A stretch of DNA of 14,528 nucleotides from Rickettsiales bacterium. Its GTDB lineage: Bacteria > Pseudomonadota > Alphaproteobacteria > Rs-D84. Location: contig JAIRLB010000071.1 of the NCBI GenBank assembly GCA_031259745.1, positions 1 to 14,528 on the forward strand. Direction: 5' to 3'. Every line of letters starts with the position of its first letter. Position 1 is the stretch's first letter. Both the position numbers and the translations under genes were made by a program. The notes beneath the pieces were generated by a model. That model ran no database searches, was not told the DNA's origin, and saw only the letters and a program-made list of their open reading frames with translations. Positions 7,209 to 13,630 of this stretch are shown piece after piece.

Positions 7209-7357
7209 AAATCGAAAACCGTGATCCGCGGGGGCAAGGTTCCCGCACTTTGTTGTTCCACACCAGCCATTCCGGCATTAGCATCGTTTTTGTAGGGGGG
7301 GGCAAAAAATTTTGCCATTAATTTTTCCCTGTTCCTTTTTCGGTTCACGGTTTTCGG
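7209..7357. repeat. Inverted-repeat-bounded element with dispersed repeat copy B
   Basis: The 300-base gap 7075-7374 holds the acpP leader and promoter plus this element. CGAAAACCGTGATCCG (7213-7228) recurs as its reverse complement at 7341-7356 with one mismatch (CGAAAACCGTGAACCG when read backwards), giving a unit of about 146 bp. Inside are GGTTCCCGC and CTTTGTTGTTCC, the blocks shared with copy A after fabF. It also holds an 8-base G-run (7295-7302) and GGCAAA-AAAT-TTTGCC (7301-7316), a small hairpin. A 53-codon minus-strand frame (7318-7157) crosses it; I do not think it is a gene. Confidence 0.45.
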
Positions 7358-7374
7358 CTTTTGCAAATTAGAAA

Positions 7375-8373
7375 TCATGCAATCAGATTATCAATCAAAT
7401 CATTCATATTCTTTCGCAAGACTTCCCGGTCAGAGTTCCAAAGCAGCTGTCTTATAAAGAATTTGTGCACATCGTCCATTGTCAGATTCGGTATTTTGGC
7501 GCTGGCCGCGACGGCCTTCCATGACGACCGCGGATCCGTCAAATGCCGACCCGACCGTCCCGGGAAAACCCACTTGCCATCCTGTGGCAAATTCTGCAGC
7601 AGCACAACCGCGGCATCCGACAACGGCCGCCCTTTCCATGTATACTGATTGAAATTCAAATCGCGCCACCGCATGGAAAATATTTTTGATTTTGGCGCAA
7701 AGCCGTAAATCAGCATCAGGAAGGCCGCGTGCAGATTCTGGGATTTTTCTTTATTAATCGCCGACAGCAGCCTGCCAAAGCCGGCATGCGTCAGAGGGCG
7801 CACGCGCCGCTGTTCCCTTATCTTTGCAATCCCGGCGGCCGGATTGCCGGCAATATAGCCGCCATCACATGCAAAGTTGAAAATGCTGGCCAGCAATTCG
7901 TGCATGCGGTTGCGAACAGCCGCGCCGCTTATCCGGCCCAAGGTATCGGCGATATCGCGTTCGCCAATGTCTTGGACATTCTTGTCGAATAATGGGGACA
8001 AATGCATTATCATCGAACGAACCAGCTTTGCCTTTGATTCATCGCTGCGGCGCACTTTCTTTATCAAATAAATATCGGCGATTTTGCGAAAGCCCGTTTT
8101 TTTGCGGCGCATCTTTGGCTTTTCATTGGCCGTTTTCAAGATTTCCGCGACGCGGCGGCGCGCATCGTTTATTTCTGTTTTCGGATATTTGCCGATGATT
8201 ATGCGCTTGTCCTTGCCAGATACGCGCTTGCGCACAAAAAAGCTTTTCACGCCGCGGCTAGTTATATACATGCACAATCTTGACTCGGCCGTATCCTGCA
8301 CGACACCAAAGCCAGAGCTCGGCACCGGCAGATTGTCCAAAATATACGGATTAAAAAGAAAATGATGCGCCAT
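7375..8373 (-). CDS. Degenerate P4-type tyrosine recombinase homologue, catalytic residues lost
   Basis: The 332-residue product has the layout of P4-family integrases. An arm-binding domain covers about residues 1-80 (FGVVQDT, SFFVRKRVSGKDKRIIIGKYP, NDARRRV). A helical core-binding domain lies at about 95-190, with NRMHELLASIFNFACDGGYI and GNPA. A C-terminal region covers about 195-332. The catalytic region is eroded. Box I, normally Gly-x-Arg-Arg-x-Glu, reads GFAPKSKIFSMRW with no Arg at that place. Box II, normally His-Asp-Leu-Arg-Arg, reads MDDVHKFFIRQLL. The chain ends before any Leu-Gly-His and catalytic Tyr. Yet the frame is open and codon use looks normal, so it may be kept for DNA binding, or be a recent pseudogene. 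ATG 8373 fits the domain start; the longer frame (8436) only translates a simple repeat. No ribosome binding site is clear. Confidence 0.75.
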   Translation of the reverse strand: MAHHFLFNPYILDNLPVPSSGFGVVQDTAESRLCMYITSRGVKSFFVRKRVSGKDKRIIIGKYPKTEINDARRRVAEILKTANEKPKMRRKKTGFRKIADIYLIKKVRRSDESKAKLVRSMIMHLSPLFDKNVQDIGERDIADTLGRISGAAVRNRMHELLASIFNFACDGGYIAGNPAAGIAKIREQRRVRPLTHAGFGRLLSAINKEKSQNLHAAFLMLIYGFAPKSKIFSMRWRDLNFNQYTWKGRPLSDAAVVLLQNLPQDGKWVFPGRSGRHLTDPRSSWKAVAASAKIPNLTMDDVHKFFIRQLLWNSDREVLRKNMNDLIDNLIA

Positions 8374-8380
8374 TATATTA

Positions 8381-8415
8381 AATGAGGAATGAGGAATTAG
8401 GAATAAGAAATTATT
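8381..8415. repeat. Heptamer tandem repeat
   Basis: Five decaying 7-base units (AATGAGG, AATGAGG, AATTAGG, AATAAGA, AATTATT) lie between the integrase homologue and the four-helix-bundle gene. The third to fifth units form the left arm of the inverted repeat flanking the latter gene. Confidence 0.6.
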
Positions 8416-8785
8416 ATTTCCTACCTTCTTCGTCAATACCTTCCCTTGTTTTTTTCGTTATAGAAGATAGCAATTTTCTAAGCTCTTCGCATTCACAATA
8501 GATACTTTCATACTCTTTTTTATTTATAAAACCAGATTCTGCCAAAAGTTCCAGCCAATATTTTGTTTCCATGCATTCTTTGAAAGCGATATAAGTCTTT
8601 GCCAGAAATTCTTTCTTGCTTATTCCACATTCAGCTTCGGCTAAATTAGCACCTATGCTGGTCCCAGAGCGTAAAACTTGCTTTGATAAAATAAATTCTT
8701 TCTTGCTGTCACAAAGATACCCATATAACTTTATGATACGCAAGGCAAACTTTTTACTTTTATCTTTTACCACATTTTCTTTCAT
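8414..8785 (-). CDS. Four-helix-bundle protein (S23/IVP, Avd-like)
   Basis: The 123-residue product matches the S23-type four-helix-bundle family (TIGR02436-like). It opens with a basic KSKKFALRIIKLY helix, then FILSKQVLRSGTSIGANLAEAE, the diagnostic loop, then KKEFLAKTYIAFKECMETKYWLELL, and a last helix with EELRKLLSSITKK. Relatives are encoded by intervening sequences in 23S rRNA or act as the Avd accessory protein of diversity-generating retroelements; stand-alone copies are common and mostly unexplained. No reverse transcriptase or variable repeat is seen here. The start is ATG 8785, nine bases after AAAGGG; the TTG at 8794 touches the ribosome binding site and is unlikely. The gene has its own weak promoter, lies inside an inverted-repeat unit, and its stop is 3 bases from the left arm. 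It is followed after 40 bases by the integrase homologue. Confidence 0.85.
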   Translation of the reverse strand: MKENVVKDKSKKFALRIIKLYGYLCDSKKEFILSKQVLRSGTSIGANLAEAECGISKKEFLAKTYIAFKECMETKYWLELLAESGFINKKEYESIYCECEELRKLLSSITKKTREGIDEEGRK

Positions 8786-8802
8786 ATAAAACAACCCTTT
8801 CT

Positions 8803-8831
8803 ATTGTACCCGACCGCTTTTTATTTCTCAT
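8803..8831 (-). promoter_or_regulatory. Promoter of the four-helix-bundle gene
   Basis: On the minus strand ATGAGA (8831-8826), 17 bases, TACAAT (8808-8803). The -35 is poor (four of six) and sits within the right inverted-repeat arm, so the unit would carry its own promoter. Confidence 0.4.
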
Positions 8832-8833
8832 TC

Positions 8834-9679
8834 CTAATATCCTTTGCTTATTTGTATGTATCGCAATAATTCGGTCGCCATTGGATTAAAGTGAAAATAT
8901 TTATTTTTACAATACGTTCTATATTCTGAAACTATCCCTATTGCATATTTCTTATCATCATAATCAACGATGGCGGCTTCACATTGATTCTTTACAAATC
9001 CGGCCTGCTTTATAAATGCTTTGATACTTCCGCCGTTGCTTGTCATGAATCCGCATTTTTCCGCAATTGTATTTGCCATCCAGTTTTCTTTTCTATGATG
9101 ATCCTTATTAAAATCATGCCCTATGCCGGCGGCTTTCCTAGAAAAATCAAACATCGCATTATGCAAGCCCACGCCATATTCTTTCATAAACAAGGCCAAG
9201 TCTTTGGCCGTCACACGAATTTTGTCACGATATAGGATCGTTTTGCCTTCGATGAAATCTTTTGAGAGTCTTGCAGAAAAATTATTTTCCTTCAAATAAT
9301 CATTAATAGATTCCGGGGCGGCAAACCGTAATAAATTATTGGTTGCAAGATTATCGCTGAACGCTATCATGTGTCCCAACAAGGCATAAATTGTCATCAT
9401 ATCTCGCATATTATTGGAAGAATCCTGACAGATTGGATAAAGTTTTTCAGATTTTTCCAATTCGCTTTCTCTTCTGACAACAATATTCATATTTTTGGAA
9501 ATTTCACCAGAATCTACCTTTTTACATATTACCGCCCCAATGAACAGCTTGAATGCAGACGCCGGGTATAAAAGCATATTATCATTAAAATTAAACTCTT
9601 TGCCAGATTGCAAATCTATTATGCATACACCGACTTTCGTATTGCGATTTGGCTTAAATCTGTTGATTATTTTTTCCAT
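8834..9679 (-). CDS. Class A beta-lactamase-related serine hydrolase
   Basis: The 281-residue product shows the serine-penicillin-recognising fold. The SxxK tetrad is Ser41-Ala-Phe-Lys44 in LLYPASAFKL. The second motif is Ser108-Asp-Asn110 in FSDNLATNNLL. The third, usually Lys-Thr-Gly, reads Lys208-Cys-Gly210 in AEKCGFM. The N-terminus has no signal peptide or lipobox, so the protein appears cytoplasmic, which is odd for a true beta-lactamase. The omega-loop Glu is not obvious. It may be a hydrolase or esterase of the beta-lactamase2 family, not necessarily one acting on antibiotics. It starts 11 bases after the lepA stop and is probably co-transcribed and translationally coupled with lepA; only a poor ribosome binding site (AGGATA) is visible. 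Its last codons and stop lie in the right arm of the next inverted-repeat unit. Confidence 0.8.
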   Translation of the reverse strand: MEKIINRFKPNRNTKVGVCIIDLQSGKEFNFNDNMLLYPASAFKLFIGAVICKKVDSGEISKNMNIVVRRESELEKSEKLYPICQDSSNNMRDMMTIYALLGHMIAFSDNLATNNLLRFAAPESINDYLKENNFSARLSKDFIEGKTILYRDKIRVTAKDLALFMKEYGVGLHNAMFDFSRKAAGIGHDFNKDHHRKENWMANTIAEKCGFMTSNGGSIKAFIKQAGFVKNQCEAAIVDYDDKKYAIGIVSEYRTYCKNKYFHFNPMATELLRYIQISKGY

Positions 9680-9690
9680 GTTCGATTATC

Positions 9691-11478
9691 CTATACCTTC
9701 AACGCATTGATGAACGCGCTTTGCGGGATTTCTACATTGCCGAATGTGCGCATGCGCTTTTTGCCTTCTTTCTGCTTTTCCAGCAGTTTGCGCTTGCGCG
9801 TTATGTCGCCGCCATAGCACTTCGCGGTGACGTCCTTGCGGAACGCGGCAATCGTTTCGCGCGCGATGATTTTGCCGCCAATCGCCGCCTGCAATGGTAT
9901 CTTGAACTGATGGCGCGGAATCAGATCCTTTAATCTCTCCACAATCTGGCGGCCGCGCTTTTCGGCAAAGCCGCGATGGCACAGGAATGACAGCGGCTCT
10001 ACATTTTCCTCGTTCACAAGAATGGAAACCTTGACCAAATCTGACGCTTGGTATCCCTGCATGACATAATCAAAAGACGCGTACCCGCTGGACAGGGATT
10101 TCACGCGGTCATAAAAATCAAACACGATTTCCGACAAAGGCAGCTGGTAAACCAGCACCGCGCGATTGCCGATATATGAAATATTTTCCTGGACGCCGCG
10201 GCGTTCGCTGCACAGCGCCATGATTCCGCCCATATATTTTTCAGGCAGCATTATGGTTGCGCGAACCCAGGGCTCTTCAATCATGGAAATCAACGCCGGA
10301 TCCGGCATATCGGCCGGGTTTTCCAAATCGGCCGCTTCGCCGCTGCGCAGATGCAATTTATACAGCACGCTGGGGATTGTGCTGATAAGCGACAATCCGA
10401 ATTCGCGCGACAGGCGCTCGCTGATAATCTCCATATGCAGCAACCCCAGAAATCCGCAGCGCAGGCCAAATCCCAGCGCCGACGACTTTTCGGTGGCGAA
10501 TACGAACGACGCATCATTTAACGCCAGTTTTTCCGCGCCGTCGCGCAGATCCGGGTAATCGTCGGCCTCTATCGGAAAGAACGACGAGAACACAACCGGA
10601 ACAGACGGCTTGAACCCGGGCAGCGTTTCGACCGTCGCGCGCGCATCTGTGATTGTATCGCCCACCTTGCAGTCGCGAATCGTCTTCATCCCGGTGATGA
10701 TAAAGCCTATCTCGCCGGTTTCCAGCCCGTCGGTATTTACCATCTTCGGCGTAAAGTAGCCGATTTTATCGACAATATATTCCGCGCCGGCCGCAATAAA
10801 CTTAATCTTTTGGCCGCGTTTCAGATTACCGTCAAAGACGCGCACCAGAATGACAACGCCCAAATACGAATCGTACCAAGAATCCACCAGCAGCGCGCGG
10901 GTCGGCGCGGACGGATCGCCATGCGGCGGCGGCAGCTTGCCTATAATCTCTTCCAATAATTCAGCAACCCCTTCGCCGGTTTTTCCGGAAACGCACAAGG
11001 CATCGGACGCATCCAAGCCGATAATATCGGATATTTGTTCGCGCGCGCCATTGACATCGCTGGTCGGCAAATCAATCTTGTTCAAGACCGGCAGCATTTC
11101 CAAATCATTGTCCAATGCCAGATAAGCGTTCGCCAGCGTCTGCGCCTGGACCCCCTGGGTGGCGTCGACCAAGACCAGCGCGCCCTCGCACGCGGCCAGG
11201 CTGCGCGACACCTCGTATGTAAAGTCCACATGGCCGGGGGTGTCCATCAAATTCAGCTGATACGTTTCGCCGCTTTTTGCCGTATACGTCAGACGAACGG
11301 TCTGCGCCTTGATGGTAATTCCGCGCTCGCGCTCTATATCCATGGAATCCAGGATCTGGGCCTTCATTTCGCGCGATTCCAAACCGCCCGTATATTCGAT
11401 CAAGCGGTCGGACAGCGTGGACTTTCCATGGTCGATATGCGCGACGATGGCAAAATTTCTGATATTTTTCTGATTCAT
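9691..11478 (-). CDS. lepA: Elongation factor 4 (ribosomal back-translocase LepA)
   Basis: LepA is a ribosome-binding GTPase that acts on translating or assembling ribosomes. All parts of the 595-residue protein are present: the P-loop AHIDHGKST (13-21), switch I with [19 protein letters not shown] (79-86, with His83), NKIDLP (133-138), domain II, the EF-G-like domains III and V, and the conserved LepA C-terminus with [38 protein letters not shown] and the final [15 protein letters not shown]. The start ATG has no ribosome binding site, and a strong promoter lies so close that the transcript should be nearly leaderless. The neighbour downstream is a beta-lactamase-like gene instead of the more usual signal peptidase lepB. 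Upstream are two GNAT genes on the same strand. Confidence 0.98.
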   Translation of the reverse strand: MNQKNIRNFAIVAHIDHGKSTLSDRLIEYTGGLESREMKAQILDSMDIERERGITIKAQTVRLTYTAKSGETYQLNLMDTPGHVDFTYEVSRSLAACEGALVLVDATQGVQAQTLANAYLALDNDLEMLPVLNKIDLPTSDVNGAREQISDIIGLDASDALCVSGKTGEGVAELLEEIIGKLPPPHGDPSAPTRALLVDSWYDSYLGVVILVRVFDGNLKRGQKIKFIAAGAEYIVDKIGYFTPKMVNTDGLETGEIGFIITGMKTIRDCKVGDTITDARATVETLPGFKPSVPVVFSSFFPIEADDYPDLRDGAEKLALNDASFVFATEKSSALGFGLRCGFLGLLHMEIISERLSREFGLSLISTIPSVLYKLHLRSGEAADLENPADMPDPALISMIEEPWVRATIMLPEKYMGGIMALCSERRGVQENISYIGNRAVLVYQLPLSEIVFDFYDRVKSLSSGYASFDYVMQGYQASDLVKVSILVNEENVEPLSFLCHRGFAEKRGRQIVERLKDLIPRHQFKIPLQAAIGGKIIARETIAAFRKDVTAKCYGGDITRKRKLLEKQKEGKKRMRTFGNVEIPQSAFINALKV

Positions 11479-11487
11479 GACGCGGCA

Positions 11488-11516
11488 ATAATAACCCAGT
11501 ATTATCCAAGTTTCAA
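11488..11516 (-). promoter_or_regulatory. lepA promoter
   Basis: On the minus strand TTGAAA (11516-11511), exactly 17 bases, TATTAT (11493-11488); each hexamer matches consensus at five of six. The -10 ends 9 bases before the lepA ATG, so transcription should start about 2-4 bases before it. Confidence 0.65.
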
Positions 11517-11544
11517 CTGTCTTTTTTTATTTCTGCGAGAAATA

Positions 11545-12006
11545 TTACCGTCGCAAACGCCTGCCCAGCAGATAGTTCCACCCGATCGTTTTAAACCCGC
11601 AGTTTTTATAGAACCTTAACACATGTCTGTCCGGCAAAGACCGTAAAAACAAAAGATCGACCCCATGGTCTTTTTCATAATCGGCGTATGCCTTCAGCAG
11701 CCCGCCCCCTATGCCCATGCGCCAAAAATCTGCATCCACGTACAGCCAATCTATCTTTGATGTTATTAAATTCGGATATTCATCTGCTATATAACAAGGC
11801 AGCTTTTCGCGGCGTCCCTTGATAAAACCCGAAAGTTTGTTGTTAATCGAATGCGCTAACATCAGCTCGTGATTGTCATTTATATCTATTTTTATCTGAT
11901 TGAAAATGTATTCGGCATTGCCGCCGGCCATATCTGCGATACGGCTGCAGTCTTTGAGAAGACGGCCCGAGATATGATAAATTTGTTCTATTTTGCCGTC
12001 AAGCAT
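11545..12006 (-). CDS. GNAT-family N-acetyltransferase (first of a tandem pair)
   Basis: The 153-residue product has the GNAT acetyl-CoA site: strand LYVDADFW followed by motif A, RMGIGGGLLKAY (Arg96-x-x-Gly-x-Gly), then motif B, VLRFYKNCGFKTIGWNYLL near the C-terminus. It should transfer an acetyl group from acetyl-CoA to an amine or protein N-terminus; the substrate cannot be read from sequence. It begins 21 bases after a second, similar GNAT gene, with no ribosome binding site in the gap, and is likely co-transcribed with it. The region N-terminal to motif A (DINDNHELMLAHSINNKLSG) is the variable acceptor part. The lepA promoter lies just downstream. Confidence 0.8.
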   Translation of the reverse strand: MLDGKIEQIYHISGRLLKDCSRIADMAGGNAEYIFNQIKIDINDNHELMLAHSINNKLSGFIKGRREKLPCYIADEYPNLITSKIDWLYVDADFWRMGIGGGLLKAYADYEKDHGVDLLFLRSLPDRHVLRFYKNCGFKTIGWNYLLGRRLRR

Positions 12007-12027
12007 TTTTGTGTATATTTGTTTTTT

Positions 12028-12426
12028 TCATTTTTCAGCCGTTTTCGCGCCAATCCGTTTTATCAGCAAATTCTTTCTGCCGACATGTTCGAATCCATGT
12101 TTTTTATAGAAACAAACGGCTTGCCAGGTGCGCGCGGTTTCCACATGAATTTCGGACACATTTCTGTTGATCGCGTAATCTACGCACGCATTCAGCAAAG
12201 CGCCGCCGATGCCCTGGCCCTGGAATTTTTCATCAACGCCCAGAAAATTTATTTTCATTACCTGCCGACTTTCAAAGAAACCCGAAATAGAGCCCTTGCG
12301 TTCATTCTTGCGGGCAAAAGCGTATATTATGACCCAGCTCGGCAGATTTTTATGGGCGTCATTAATCTCTTGCACCAGGAGATCATTTTTCTTATTAAAT
12401 CCTTTGAACAAGCGAATCTTTTTCAT
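12028..12426 (-). CDS. GNAT-family N-acetyltransferase (second of the tandem pair)
   Basis: The 132-residue product is short for the fold, but has all GNAT core parts: strand INFLGVDEKF, motif A QGQGIGGALLNACVDYA (Gln69-Gly-Gln-Gly-Ile-Gly), strand VSEIHVETA, and motif B CFYKKHGFEHVGRKNLLIKR. The layout from motif A on parallels that of the downstream GNAT gene, so the two are probably paralogues by tandem duplication, now well diverged. ATG 12426 is preferred; AGAGG lies nine bases upstream, whereas the TTG at 12432 is too close to it. The leader overlaps a MITE-like element whose left arm carries a possible outward promoter (TTGTCA 12470-12465, 16 bases, CATAAG 12448-12443). Confidence 0.8.
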   Translation of the reverse strand: MKKIRLFKGFNKKNDLLVQEINDAHKNLPSWVIIYAFARKNERKGSISGFFESRQVMKINFLGVDEKFQGQGIGGALLNACVDYAINRNVSEIHVETARTWQAVCFYKKHGFEHVGRKNLLIKRIGAKTAEK

Positions 12427-12443
12427 AATCAAACACCTCTTGC

Positions 12444-12597
12444 TTATGTTTTAAAAGGCTCAATTGACAAGAATGCATCTTTATATTTGTTGTATTTTCC
12501 CGCAGGGGCGGCGTTCCGCCGCCCAAGGGCGCGGGAACCGCGCCCCTGCAAGTCTGCAATAAATACATTTTTGTCAATTGAGCTTTTTAATATGTAA
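12444..12597. mobile_element. MITE-like palindromic element
   Basis: A 154-base near-palindrome fills the gap between rbfA and the GNAT gene. The outer arms share GCTCAATTGACAA (12458-12470) and its reverse complement (12571-12583). Over 26 bases (12453-12478 against 12563-12588) 23 positions match, with weaker pairing out to 12444 and 12597. The core holds two perfect hairpins, GGGCGGCG/CGCCGCCC (12506-12524) and GGGCGCGG/CCGCGCCC (12527-12545), enclosed by GCAGGGG/CCCCTGC. It has no ORF of substance. It may also act as a terminator for rbfA. Confidence 0.55.
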
Positions 12598-12625
12598 AGC
12601 ATAGCAGGATTTTGTTTTTTGTCAA
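12598..12625 (-). promoter_or_regulatory. Possible promoter reading into the MITE-like element and GNAT genes
   Basis: On the minus strand TTGACA (12625-12620, perfect -35), 16 bases, TATGCT (12603-12598, weak -10). It would give the GNAT pair a leader of about 165 bases made largely of the palindromic element. Confidence 0.35.
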
Positions 12626-12632
12626 TATTTAA

Positions 12633-12983
12633 TTAATTCAGCTTTGCCAGCAATTCGTCGATACGCGCGGCCTTTTCCAAGGTGTCGTCATAAGCAAATC
12701 GAATATCGGGCACATATTTTTGATCAATTCTTTGCGCCAATTCAAAGCGCACCATTTTTGTAATTTCCACCAAGCGTTTCCGCACCAGATTTTTGTCATC
12801 ATGTCTGGTATAATAGAATAATTTCACATAGCGCAGTCCGCCGTGCGACTGGGCCCCCACCAGGGAAACCCCTGATATAATCGGGTCTTCGCGGAAATTG
12901 TCGCGCAAAATTTCAGCCGCCAATATCCGGACTTTGCTGGCAATTTTTTCTTTGCGGTTAGAATTCATTTCTTTTTTTATCAT
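12633..12983 (-). CDS. rbfA: Ribosome-binding factor A
   Basis: RbfA binds the 30S subunit late in assembly, at the 16S 5' helix. The product (116 residues from the chosen start) has the KH-like pattern: an N-terminal helix NRKEKIASKVRILAAEILRD, strand DPIISGVSLVGAQ, the conserved strand RYVKLFYYT, helix DKNLVRKRLVEITKMVRFELAQRI, and the closing PDIRFAYDDTLEKAARIDELL. Start: ATG 12983 coincides with the predicted transcription start, which would make the message leaderless; ATG 12968 (MNSNRKEK) is nearly as likely. Neither has a ribosome binding site. The gene is not next to infB or truB, its usual companions. It diverges from a DedA-type gene through a near-symmetric promoter. Confidence 0.92.
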   Translation of the reverse strand: MIKKEMNSNRKEKIASKVRILAAEILRDNFREDPIISGVSLVGAQSHGGLRYVKLFYYTRHDDKNLVRKRLVEITKMVRFELAQRIDQKYVPDIRFAYDDTLEKAARIDELLAKLN

Positions 12984-12989
12984 ATTGTG

Positions 12990-13019
12990 ATTGTAAAACA
13001 GCAAACATTAAATTACAAT
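12990..13019. promoter_or_regulatory. Symmetric divergent promoter of rbfA and the DedA-type gene
   Basis: On the plus strand TTGTAA (12991-12996), 17 bases, TACAAT (13014-13019). On the minus strand TTGTAA (13018-13013), 17 bases, TACAAT (12995-12990). The two promoters occupy the same bases because they lie in an inverted repeat, TGATTGTAA/TTACAATCA. Predicted starts are near 13026 (plus) and 12983 (minus). Confidence 0.55.
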
Positions 13020-13042
13020 CAATAAAATTTTTCGAATAAAAC

Positions 13043-13630
13043 ATGGCGACAAAAAATTTAAAATTTGCGGAATTTATTCTAAGGCGCTCGGGCCATCCGG
13101 CCTTTTCGTGGATAGTGTTTTTTCTGACCGTATGCGAATCGGTGTTTCTGTTCATCCCGCCGGAAGTATTCATGACCCCGCCGATTATTGCTAACCGGCG
13201 GCGCGCGATTCCGGTCACCATCGCCGCGGCGATGGGGTCTTTGATTGGCGGGATAATCGCCTATACGATTGGATTGTGGCTGTTTGAATCCGTGGGCGTC
13301 TGGCTGATCGAAACATTTTCAAGCATGGACAGGTTCGCCGTCGCCCAGGCCATGTTTGCCAAGCACGGCCTGTTTATCATATTCCTGGCGGCCTTTACCC
13401 CGGTTCCGTACAAACTGTTGGCGATTTGCGCCGGATTTTTGCAATTCAATCCGCTTTTATTCATCGGCATATCCGCGATTTTCAGAACATTGCGCTTTGC
13501 GATTGTCGGATTTCTGCTGTGGCGCTTCCAAGAACAGGCCAATATGATTGTTAAAAAATACTTTTGGCCATTGACCTTGGGCGCTATTGTCGCGGCGGGT
13601 CTGGGCATCGGGCTGATGTGTTTGTTATAA
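13043..13630 (+). CDS. DedA/YqaA-family membrane protein (VTT domain)
   Basis: The 195-residue product has several membrane segments (about residues 20-45, 58-82, 105-130, 135-160 and 172-195). It has the YqaA subgroup marks: FFLTVCESVFLFIPPEVFMTPPI near the first helix, a Gly-rich GSLIGGIIAYTIG helix, and AAFTPVPYKLLAICAGFLQFN, the conserved F/TPxP-K-x-x-A-G re-entrant loop of the SNARE-associated/VTT family. DedA-type proteins act in the inner membrane in lipid carrier recycling and membrane homeostasis; the YqaA branch has no assigned substrate. The start ATG 13043 has no ribosome binding site; a promoter about 20 bases upstream gives a leader of about 17 bases. Its last codons overlap the end of a BRO-N relic on the other strand, so the C-terminus may be partly acquired. 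Confidence 0.88.
   Translation: MATKNLKFAEFILRRSGHPAFSWIVFFLTVCESVFLFIPPEVFMTPPIIANRRRAIPVTIAAAMGSLIGGIIAYTIGLWLFESVGVWLIETFSSMDRFAVAQAMFAKHGLFIIFLAAFTPVPYKLLAICAGFLQFNPLLFIGISAIFRTLRFAIVGFLLWRFQEQANMIVKKYFWPLTLGAIVAAGLGIGLMCLL

Larger units (their letters stand above)
8393..8842. mobile_element. Inverted-repeat-bounded unit carrying the four-helix-bundle gene (candidate)
   Basis: The left arm (8393-8411, GGAATTAGGAATAAGAAAT) and the reverse complement of the right arm (8823-8842, GGATATTAGGAATGAGAAAT) match at 18 of 20 positions with one gap. The 450-bp unit between them contains exactly one gene, and its arms overlap the end of the upstream beta-lactamase-like gene. No target duplication is evident and there is no transposase inside. 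Genes of this family are known as inserts in 23S rRNA genes and as partners of diversity-generating retroelements, so a mobile unit is plausible. Confidence 0.4.

Noticed and set aside
7157..7318. 53-codon minus-strand frame upstream of acpP with a passable AGGGA site
   Set aside because: It is made of the inverted-repeat element and a G-run, and its end covers the acpP promoter.
8381..8411. CRISPR-like array
   Set aside because: Units are 7 bases, tandem without spacers, and decay quickly; no cas genes are present.
8414..8785. Diversity-generating retroelement suggested by the Avd-like gene
   Set aside because: No reverse transcriptase, template repeat or variable target is present in the window.
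11035..11619. Plus-strand frame (194 codons) opposite the start of lepA
   Set aside because: It is antisense to conserved GTPase motifs, with no family signature.
11869..12597. Plus-strand frame (242 codons) opposite the GNAT genes
   Set aside because: It crosses both GNAT genes and the palindromic element; composition is that of a shadow frame.
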